From Leguminivora glycinivorella (Eukaryota > Arthropoda > Insecta > Lepidoptera > Tortricidae), in assembly GCF_023078275.1 (NCBI RefSeq), contig NC_062994.1:9433545-9497544 (forward strand): 64,000 nt of DNA, written 5' to 3'. Below are positions 55,517 to 64,000 of this stretch, in pieces. The notes beneath the pieces are model-generated. The model was not told the origin of the DNA. It worked only from the letters and a program-made list of their open reading frames with translations, and searched no databases. Every line of letters starts with the position of its first letter. Within the stretch, counting starts at the first letter, position 1. The position numbers and the translations under genes were made by a program.

Positions 55517-56936
55517 ATGACTCTCGGCTATATCGGTAATTTTGTTCTACAATGGTTTCTTATCAAGGTAAATTATTTGAAATATTTTAATAGGTAAGAT
55601 TGTTATCATAGTTAACTCCTCTCTATGTATTTAATGATAATGGACAAATAACTAAAACCTTCAAAATATTTCAAACTTTTTCAGTAAAAGAATAAATGGG
55701 AAAAAAAATTACGCTCTCAGCGGAATCAAATTTTTTTATGACTTTGATAAATAAAAACAAAATATTTATTGAAAAATCCTACAATCACTGAAAAAATCCT
55801 GATATATCTCAAGGGCTAAAAAGCGTATAATTTAATACAATTATGAATTATAACAAAATTATAGTACCTGATTTCACTACTAACCTCGAAATTTAAAGGC
55901 AGCAACACTATCAATGATAAAATTTGTCCACTTTACAAAAATGCTTTTGTCATGAACCGAGATCGGACGGATTTGCGACATTCTTAGTAACTTACGTCAT
56001 TTTAATGACTTTTAGTATGAGATGTCGCACAAAAATCCGATCTCTGGTTATGAATCATGATCTTATATCTTACTTACCTTCACAACTTTTACTTAATTTT
56101 ATATTTATTTGCAGATCGTAACCGGTCAAATGCCAGCCACAAAATACATCCAAATGGGAAACATGGGACCCGTCCGTCCAACCGTCCCTAACATACCCAA
56201 TGTACCAATGCCATACTCCACCAACCCTATTTCTACCCTCATCAACAACTACTTACCAAATCTACCTTACTCGAACTTACCTATCCCTTTTAATTTACCT
56301 AACGTACCTTCCCCTATGATGCCAATGTCTCCATCACAAATGAATATACCTGTGCCACTACCATTTTCAAACACACCCCCAGTAATGCCTGTCTCTTCAG
56401 TAAATTCTCTATCATTACCTCCAAATTTAAAACCTTCATCTCCAACGAACTTCATAGATCCAACAGTAATGAACAATTTAGCTATAGCTTTACACCTATT
56501 AATACTAAATAATTTATTACATCCAGAGCAAGAATCATCAAAAACAAGTCCTGTAGAATCTCAAACTCCTGCAAGTCCTGTGTATACTCAAAATCCTCCC
56601 AAAGAAACTACTGCAACTGTCAGTCCATACCCACAGAGTTATTACCAAGAACCCCAAGAGACACCACCAATACCACCATATGCTCCTCCTAACTCTAAAT
56701 TCCTAAGTTCCTCAGGCTTCGTTGAGCCTTCATTACCTTCTTTAATCTCCCCTATGCCATCTTCGCCTAGGACCCACCATTCCCTAATGTCCCCCTACGA
56801 AGTAATAGCAACCGGACCCCCAGGGAAAGATGTATTCGCGCAATATGGTCCGCAGAATTATAAAGCAGATTTTCAATCGCCGTACAACTCTTTGACTAAT
56901 GATAATACTAGTAAGGATCTGTTTAGTATGTTTTAA
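55517..56936 (+). CDS. Secreted Pro/Asn/Met-rich family protein with LAIALHLLI motif (two exons)
   Basis: Exon 1 is 55517-55567 (MTLGYIGNFVLQWFLIK, then GTAAAT). Exon 2 is 56115-56936 after TTTGCAG, reading I-V-T-G-Q-M-P-A-T-K-Y-I, phase 0, about 290 residues. The signal peptide spans the junction, with probable cleavage near V-T-G-Q. The first 100 residues are Pro/Asn/Met/Leu-rich with N-L-P-Y-S-N-L-P, P-N-V-P-S-P-M-M-P-M-S-P and similar strings. The family helix follows as D-P-T-V-M-N-N-L-A-I-A-L-H-L-L-I-L-N-N-L-L, then a Pro/Ser/Gln/Tyr-rich half (Y-P-Q-S-Y-Y-Q-E-P-Q-E-T-P-P-I-P-P-Y-A-P-P). Unlike its Cys-rich sisters the body lacks cysteine. This suggests the helix, not the disulphides, defines the family. 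Function unknown. Confidence 0.82.
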
Positions 56937-57420
56937 GTTTGTTTATTTATTTTATGTTTAGTAAATTATTATGAAAAGAAAATTGTTTTTATTTATTTAG
57001 CATATCAACTATAAGATTGCTTGTAGTCATAACCAAGGTGAATGAATGAGGGCTATATAATATATGAGTTTTAGTTTTTTTATATGTTATTATAATTATG
57101 TTTGGTTATTAAAGAATCAATAAATAAAAAACTGAATTAACGATAGGACTACATACAAAAGTACTATACAGTAAATAAAACAAATAAAAGTACACTAAAA
57201 CAATAATTAAAAAAGGCGACTTTGACAAGGTGCCGAAGAAACGAGTAAGTAAATAAAATGAGTACCTAGTATAAACAATGTTTTTTTTACCCACTTGTTG
57301 CAACAATATCTTATTTATATTCTATAAATTATCTTACCTGTCAAAAGATATGAAATATATAATTTACATTGTTAATTTTTATTTTTATAACCTGAAAAAA
57401 AATTCTGGATATGATGAACT

Positions 57421-57580
57421 GGGTGGCTAGCCGAATGGCACAATCGCTCACGAAACGCTCACGAAACGAAGCGCTAGTAGATATCTATCTCTATCGCGCT
57501 TGCGTATTGGCGCGACAGAGCCAGCGGCGTATCGCTTTCGTTTGGCGTCGGAGAAATGCCATTCGGCTACGGGGCCTGAC
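57421..57580. repeat. MITE, GCCGAATGGCA family
   Basis: Starts GGGTGGCTAGCCGAATGGCA and ends AATGCCATTCGGCTACGGGG, nearly identical to the left half of 41601-41903. Confidence 0.65.
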
Positions 57581-57622
57581 TGTGTAAAACATTAATAAAA
57601 CATCAAATAACTTATTTGGTTT

Positions 57623-57795
57623 TAACCCCCGACGCAAAAACGACGGGGTAATCGTAGCTCCCGAACGGATGAACCGATTTCGATTTAGTTTTTTTTATTT
57701 GAAAGCTGTGTTAGTCGGGAGTGTTCTTAGCCATGTTTCATGAAAATCGGTCCACTAGGTCGCGGTCGGGGGTTTTTTAAAATTTTAATTTTGTG
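57623..57795 (+). repeat. ACCCCCGACGCAAAAACGA-type dispersed element
   Basis: Starts ACCCCCGACGCAAAAACGAC, has GCTGTGTTAGTCGGGAGTG and ends GGTCGCGGTCGGGGGTTTT. The CTGT microsatellite found in the other copies is missing. Confidence 0.6.
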
Positions 57796-58001
57796 GTTAG
57801 GTTAGGTTAGGTAGTATTTAAATTATCCCTTTCATTCTGTCTCAAAAATGCTTTTACCCCATTTTTTCACTCTCATGCACCGTTGCGCGATATGTGTCTT
57901 AAACTTATGAAAATTTTGAAAAAAAAATGGGTTTTGGGTTTTAAATCAGCTTTATGATTACCGCCTTAAAATATTGCTGGTTATAAAAATTACAGCCTGT
58001 A

Positions 58002-61000
58002 CTGCCGTCCTATCACTAAAACCCATCTAACCCACAAATGATAGTTTTGAGATATGGGCAAAAAACATAAAAACCCATATCTCTAGGAAATGTGTCGGTT
58101 TAGTCCAGATTTCTTTTATTCTTAAATTAAAACTAAATTCACGCTAACATTATTTAAAATCAATTTAATTAAATATTGTTTAATTTATTAGAAATTCGCC
58201 ATTTTGTGTTTAAGTTATGCAAATAATTCCTAAAATATGTATGATGTTACTGTTAAAACACGGTTAAGTATACTTTAGCCGTTTTTTAGAATTGAATAAT
58301 ACATAAAACATGGCTTAATAACGGCAAAGTAAATTTACGTGTTTATAGTAATCGTAACTGAGCATTGCATAATAATCTAAAAACATAGCTTAATAACCGC
58401 AAAGACACTAAACAATGTTATACTATCGTATATGCTCTAAAAAAATGCTGTAACCGTTTCTAAGCTATGCAATGACTACTAACATCGAAATAATTTGTAT
58501 GCATTCCTAATCTAAAAGCCCGCTATATGACAAACCAGCGACGATTACTAGGTTTTAGCATTGTCATTCTTTTTAAAAGAAGTTTATCATTTTAGCAATG
58601 TCCCGTTTACCTGCAGTACCTGCACTAAGTTTCAAGAGCAATTCAATTTGTTAAATGAATAAAAGACAACTGTATGATATTGTAACCATTTATTTGCATG
58701 CATAAAAAAATCGTTATAAGTTATGTTACAAATTAACATATTTAAACTTAACATAATATTCTAACATTAGTGAAAACTAACATAACATTAATATGAAACA
58801 ATAAAATTCGCTTTTTACATCACAACAAATCAATTTGCTATACCGACACGGCGAAAGGTGTCGCTCTTGGATATCCAAAGTTATTCGTATTATTACTATA
58901 ATACACTATTAAAATAATGTTTTTATTACCGAGTTATATAAGGTTAAAAACGGTTGACATTGGCAGTTCTTACAAAAAGAAACACGGATTTCATTTATTA
59001 TTCGCCAAGCAAGTGAAAATAGCAATCTATATATTTATTTTATACTTCAAAAATTCAAAATGCATTTAGGATTGTTTGACATAATAATTTTCTCTCTTTC
59101 CGCTTGATTCCGTTCTTCTTAAAATGTATTTTTCTTTTTTTGTGCGTTTGGTTTTCGACAGTTGTATAATTAATATTAATATCTGGGCAACCGAGCTTCG
59201 CTCGGTTCTGTTTCGTATCCTTGACATGTGTCGCCATCTAGTTCAAAAATGAATAGTACCTACATCGAGCGAAAGAATTCTCAGCCTTAACAACACAACT
59301 ACTCCACACGAGATGGCGCGCATTTCGCCACAAAAACTCAAATAGTGTATTTTCTATTCGTTTTAACCTTGACCTGTGTCGCCATCTAGTGTTTGCAATA
59401 AATAGTACTTACATCGACCGAAAGAATTCTGTCTTAACAGTACAACTACTGCACACGAGATGGCGCGCGAAGAAAAACGCATGAAAACTCGAAAATTCGC
59501 GTTTTCCGGGACCTAAGGATAAGTTAGACCGATTTTTCACCCCCAAAAACCCCCACATAACAAATTTCTGCGAAATCGTTAGAGCGGTTTCCGAGATCGT
59601 CAGTGTAAATAAATATATATATAAATAAATAAATAAATAAATAAATATACAAGAATTGCTCGTTTAATAGTATAAGATATTAGGAGTGTAGTGCTCTATA
59701 TCTACGGTGGTTCTACATCGATAAATGGTTATATGTACTTATGTGTAGGTCTGTCCTCCTCTTCTGTATGTAACACTTCTGGATTTGAAGGGTCTGAATG
59801 AATTGGTACAGCAGACTACTTATATATCATACATCTTTTTTTTTCTTTAAACTAGAATCAATATAGAGATCTTTGTTAACAATTTCTGGTAAAATCTGGT
59901 GCATCATTGCTTAAAATTGTATTAACTAGGTTAAATTTAAGTCTGTTTCTTTGTTGTTTGTATGAATTGGAGCGGATAAATCAAGATAAAGCTTCATTTT
60001 GGATGATACATATGTTGTCATTTTACAATTTTTACATGCTAGGTATAGAGTTCTTCTTCTTTCGAGTCATCACTTGTAGTTTCAATGCGTCTGCGAGGGA
60101 ATGGTCAAAAATCTTCTTTCCTTATATCAAGATGAGAAGCATTTTACGAATGATTAAAGAAGTAAACGTTGATCGATTTTGTTACAACGAAGGATAAACC
60201 CAAATTCGATGATCGTCAGCAACGGTTTTAGCTTGGACCAGTAAAAGGGAGTTTTAAAATCGATGTATTTTTGTCAGCATTGAAAATTAAAGCAGAAACG
60301 TTCGACGTGGCTAAGTTAGGCAAAGAATTCTGAGGTATCAATCTCAAAAATTCTTGAAACAATACACAACGATAGAATGTTCCTTGGTAAAGATCGAGTT
60401 TAGCAATCCCCTTCTGTTCTACATTTATTAAACTTACTGCTGGTGTGATGATTTGTGGTCGGTTTTTCGGTATTCATTTTATTCGCGGATCTCTGTATCG
60501 TTTGTATCCTGAAGTTCGTAACAAGCCTAAAAGAAATAACATTAATTAATTTGATTTTTGACTGCATTATTAAATTAGCTTGACGGTAATATAATGTTGC
60601 GCAAGTAATCCATACCTACATAGGTACTAAAACATTGTAAGGTAAATAAATGCTTACAAAATGTATGTGGCTATGGCAATGCCTACATAGCAATAGGATG
60701 GTACAATGTAATTTATTGACTTTTTTGTTTACGCTTTATTTGTACACAATAGTTTTAACTGGGCTTTTGATCGAATATTTTAATAGAATAACTTACGAGT
60801 TAGGTATTTACTTGTCGCGGCAAACGTGTGATAATACGTTAGCAAAACGCAAGTTGTGCTTGGAATAAACCTTAAAAGATATTCAACACTTACCTGGTCT
60901 TCGGTTTCTTAACATTTTAAGGAGGAAATGTTCATTCATCGGTCACTACAGCCTTCGCACAACCTTCTGCGTGCGAGCCGCTCGGCCGACTGTCGGACTG

Positions 61001-61591
61001 GCGCAATAATTTTGGAGGGTATACTTTTACAACTAGCGGGGTTTTAGCGTAGCTTTGCTGGTTTGTCCTGTTTCAGTGTCGCATTATGAATATTTTTTAG
61101 TAATAAATTCACCGTAAAGCGCAGTAACTAGGTTTTAGTGATGTATTTGTAACCGAAATTACAATGAAAGTCTTTAAATACACGGTTAAAGGACTTTAGC
61201 CGTATTTAAGCGTAGTATTTTATTTAAAAAAGTGAATGTTATAAAATGTAATAACGGAATTAAACGGCTTTAATGAGAATTTATGAAGCTTATGTCAAGT
61301 AACGTTGTTATAGTTATGTATCGTGTGATAAAACTATGAAGATAAACAACCGCTAAGCGCTTTAATATAAGTTATAGAAGACAAATGTGGGTTTGCGGTT
61401 TTATACTATTGGAAAGGGTTATAAAATAGTGCACTTAGCGAGGTATGTCGACTCTGTATCTCGGTAACTAAAAATGATAAAAATATGATTCCAAGACCAG
61501 TCGATGGGGAATTCTTTCCTATTTAAGAATATTTATCCAAATGAAAACTGGTAATATGCAGCTTAGAGCGATTCTAGTGATAGGACGGCAG
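58002..61591. mobile_element. 3.6-kb TIR-bounded element with TGTA duplication
   Basis: CTGCCGTCCTATCACTA (58002-58018) and its inverse TAGTGATAGGACGGCAG (61575-61591) are each flanked by TGTA (57998-58001, 61592-61595). Subterminal regions are rich in related AACGGC/GGTTTTAGY words on both sides (58250-58560, 61050-61390). No intact transposase is readable; the 59.9-60.9 kb interior has only broken short ORFs. A LINE-like 3' fragment (59178-59685) lies inside. Superfamily not identified. Confidence 0.55.
59178..59685 (+). repeat. Non-LTR-like 3' fragment with AAAT tail
   Basis: Two imperfect 185-base units share GTGTCGCCATCTAGT, CATCGASCGAAAGAATTCT and CACACGAGATGGCGCGC. AGCGGTTTCCGAGATCGTCA follows, then an (AAAT)n tail at 59608-59650. 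The tail fits retroposition. Confidence 0.6.
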
Positions 61592-63869
61592 TGTATTTGA
61601 CCCCACCCAACTGCGGTAATAATGTGACATTTTATTCACATTTAAGTACACATCAGGGTTGTCGGTGCGTGTATATTTTACACTCCCCAAAAATAGGAGA
61701 AAACTGAAGAATAACCTAAATTTAAATGTTTTTCTGAATAAAAATGTTTTTCTTTTATATGTAAGAAGTTATGATATTATAAAAAAAAATGTGTATTTCG
61801 GACCAATTAAAATTTTATTTTTTTATTTTAATTGATACCTAAGACTGAACCATCTCCTCCACGGGACAGGCATCTGCCTAGTGTGGAGGTCAGTTTAATT
61901 GTATACATGACTGTATTTTCTTGGAAATAAACAAATTTTATTATTATTTGTATCTCCGTTTGAAACTCTCGGGTCTTTCGAGCCCGGTCATTTATAAGGC
62001 GTGCGTGGGGATATAGATCCAACACGTAGAGGCCGTTTGGAGAGCTTTGATGTCATGAAGAACGTCTGCTGGAACCCATTCACAGGTACATGAAGATACC
62101 CGTGAACCGGTTTCAAAAGGCATTGGAAGATTTGGAAGCTATTGTAGATAATATGGATAGAGTATTGGTCTATGGTTTAAGTTTGGGTGGAAAAAAGACT
62201 GGGCTATTGCAAAGAAGTCGGACATTATTATTTAAATTTTAATATATATATATTTCGGACCTTACTATTACTTCACTCTAAACACAACTTTTTCCGTTTA
62301 TATGTAATAAATTATTTGTAAAATCGGGACTTAATCGCGTATAACTACATATTAAACTGACCTCCAACGTTTCAAGGACGGCGTTGTCCCCGTGGTCTCG
62401 GAGAAGACTGGCTTGAAATGACATCAACACCTTCTGACAGCCGCGCGAGTTTTTCGAACTACCCGCGCTTAGTTTTGATTATCAACTTGAACTGTTAATA
62501 ATTATGTGTAATAATCGTGAAAGTTTAAATCAGTGTTTTATATATAATAAAGTAATAGGATTCTAAATAAAATTCTACAAATTAATTACTTACCTTGCAA
62601 ATTGTAAAAGAACTTGCACTGCAAAACATTGCATCATATTTTGCAAGCTATGTAGAAAAATTATGTCACGTAGATAGAATGTGTGTCAGTATAACTATTT
62701 ATCAACTTGACTTTCATAAGGTCATAAAAGGCATAAGTATTATAAAGTTAATTTGTCTTAGATTTTGATATTGATTTTGTTGTAAGGCAGTATTTTTTTT
62801 GATGGCGTTGAAAAATTAATAAAATAATTATATCGAGGTTCATTTTTGATTGTGATACAATTGATGGTAAGTGTTACCTATCCTTTACCAACAATATGAA
62901 TAAAATGTCGTCGTAAATGATTCCTATAAGTAGGTACCCTGTCAAGTGTCATTAAAAAAAACTTCACACTGATACGAGGGTAAACGAGATAATTGCGTCT
63001 GCTGGTTCAAATTTGCCCTTTGAAGATATCTTCTAAACTTACGTTTTAGAACCATTATTGAAGTTTACATTTTTGAATACCATACAATGAATGGCAAACA
63101 AGCATACGGTCCGCCTGATGGAAAGCGGGCACCGTTAAGTTTAAAGTTTTGTAACCATACATAACTACTATGAATGAACATACAGGTCCTATAGAGGGAT
63201 GCAGTCCTAAAATATTCCTTACAGAACATGGCATTTCCCGGTCGACCTTTACTTCATGATATCGTATGTAGATCTAATTTTTGACGTATATTCATATTCG
63301 AATTGGGCCGTAAGTCTTATGGCATTTTCGTTTAAAGTTCACATTAAAAAAAAAATTCAAGCCAATTATTGCTCATAATTACCTATACTTATTATTACAC
63401 ATTAATAATTAATATGAAAGAAGTACCTACAACGTAAAATAAAGTATTATATTATAATATTCCCTAAAAATTAAAAAAAATCTAACTTAATTCTATTTAA
63501 TTTTAAATTATTTTCTCAATTTGTGTAGTATACATATCTCCGTGTCGAAATAAAATGAATAACATAGTTGACATATAATTTAATTGGTAATGCCACAAAT
63601 ATGTAACAAATAGGTAAACTATTGCAAAATAATTTCTATGCAATTGAACCTAAATCTACGTAAATTTTGTAAGAACTTGACAATATTTTGTTATTGATAA
63701 TAATCTATTTCATAATTTGACATATCTTATCTGCAATTTCAGAAATATTAGGAAATGATATGAATACTTTACTATATATGGCCTACTGTTCATTATTTAT
63801 GTCATTCATAGTTATTTACATAGTTTGAAACTACTTTGTAGTAAAAAAAAAAAAAAAAACAAATAAAAA
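61592..63869. other. Gene-free span before the last family exon
   Basis: 61850-62040 contains a short ORF without signature and a block shared with 33.5 kb. 62325-62450 (GGGACTTAATCGCGTATAAC, GACCTCCAACGTTTC) resembles a dispersed repeat also hinted at 3860-3945. 63090-63142 is a fragment of the 45/46-kb retroposon. The rest shows nothing. Confidence 0.4.
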
Positions 63870-63917
63870 ATGGCTTCCAAAGTAGTTTTTGCGTGTGTTG
63901 TGTTCGCCATTTTTGAT
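63870..63917 (+). CDS. First exon (signal peptide) of another family gene, continues beyond the window
   Basis: MASKVVFACVVFAIFD (16 codons) is followed by GTAAGT, phase 0. Length, hydrophobic core and exon end match the other first exons of the cluster (M-A-G-K-I-L-I-L-A-F-A-L-S-I-C-K is the closest in style). The second exon would lie to the right of the window, so the body is unknown. Confidence 0.65.
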
Positions 63918-64000
63918 GTAAGTATTACATAGACAAATATATAAATAATCCAAATAAATGTAGATGTAGGAATTAATTTCAAGGTCAAGAAAAATGTGTC

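Larger units (their letters stand above)
56937..58001. other. 3' flank of the 55517 gene with repeats
   Basis: An AATAAA-like signal is not obvious immediately after the stop. The MITE at 57421 and the element at 57623 are the only recognised features. A GGTTAGGTTAGGTTAGG run at 57798-57815 is TTAGG-like. Confidence 0.4.

Noticed and set aside
59907..60197. 96-codon plus-strand ORF
   Set aside because: It is inside the 3.6-kb TIR element, with no motif and no homologous frame; likely chance or decayed transposon sequence.

Overview
The window is a stretch of AT-rich, repeat-dense insect genome, almost certainly from a moth or butterfly (Lepidoptera). This rests on the dense set of tRNA-headed SINEs, short TIR elements, Helitron-like fragments ending in CTAG, 3' remnants of non-LTR elements, short interstitial TTAGG-type runs, and small-exon genes with long repeat-filled introns. 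No prokaryotic, viral or CRISPR feature is visible.

The dominant biological content is a cluster of at least ten genes for small secreted proteins on both strands. They share one plan. A tiny first exon (13-18 codons) encodes the start of a signal peptide and ends in phase 0. The second exon begins in the last residues of the signal peptide, often just before an A-Q or S-Q junction, and encodes a low-complexity body rich in Cys/Gly, Asn/Gln or Pro/Ser. Members lie at 7141-9216 (-), 11164-12821 (-), 14793-17116 (+), 18406-19420 (+), 21879-22981 (-), 34039-36027 (-), 40191-41231 (+), 42582-43299 (+), 48983-54918 (-), 55517-56936 (+) and the start of another at 63870 (+). A likely relative with a coiled-coil body runs off the left edge, with a probable signal exon at 5168-5218. 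One subgroup (14.8-23 kb) shares a C-terminal motif of the type K-I-P-I-P-P-P-C-L. Another (34-57 kb) shares a hydrophobic segment of about 20 residues resembling L-A-x-x-L-Q-L-L-I-x-x-N-L-L. The intron inside the signal peptide, the Cys-Gly tracts and one tight divergent pair recall lepidopteran chorion (eggshell) genes. Canonical chorion domains are not recognisable, so the role (eggshell, silk or other extracellular structure) is an inference.

One conserved housekeeping gene sits inside the cluster: a four-exon FAM136A homologue at 29375-33136 (-), with its CxxxC pairs intact.

Layout: 1-9.2 kb, coiled-coil and acidic secreted proteins; 11-23 kb, Asn/Gln/Cys-, Pro- and Cys/Gly-rich genes; 23-29 kb, transposons and a 121-bp tandem array; 29-33 kb, FAM136A; 34-43 kb, three family genes; 44-48 kb, a pseudogene copy split by a retroposon, with other repeats; 49-57 kb, a seven-exon micro-exon gene and its divergent neighbour; 57-63.8 kb, repeats including a 3.6-kb TIR element; 63.9 kb, first exon of another family member. 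Two family genes show a single-base frame break in this sequence, and a third shows a phase mismatch that one missing base would explain. These are either assembly errors or real decay. Exon structures were inferred by eye from splice sites, phase and family similarity, without transcript data.
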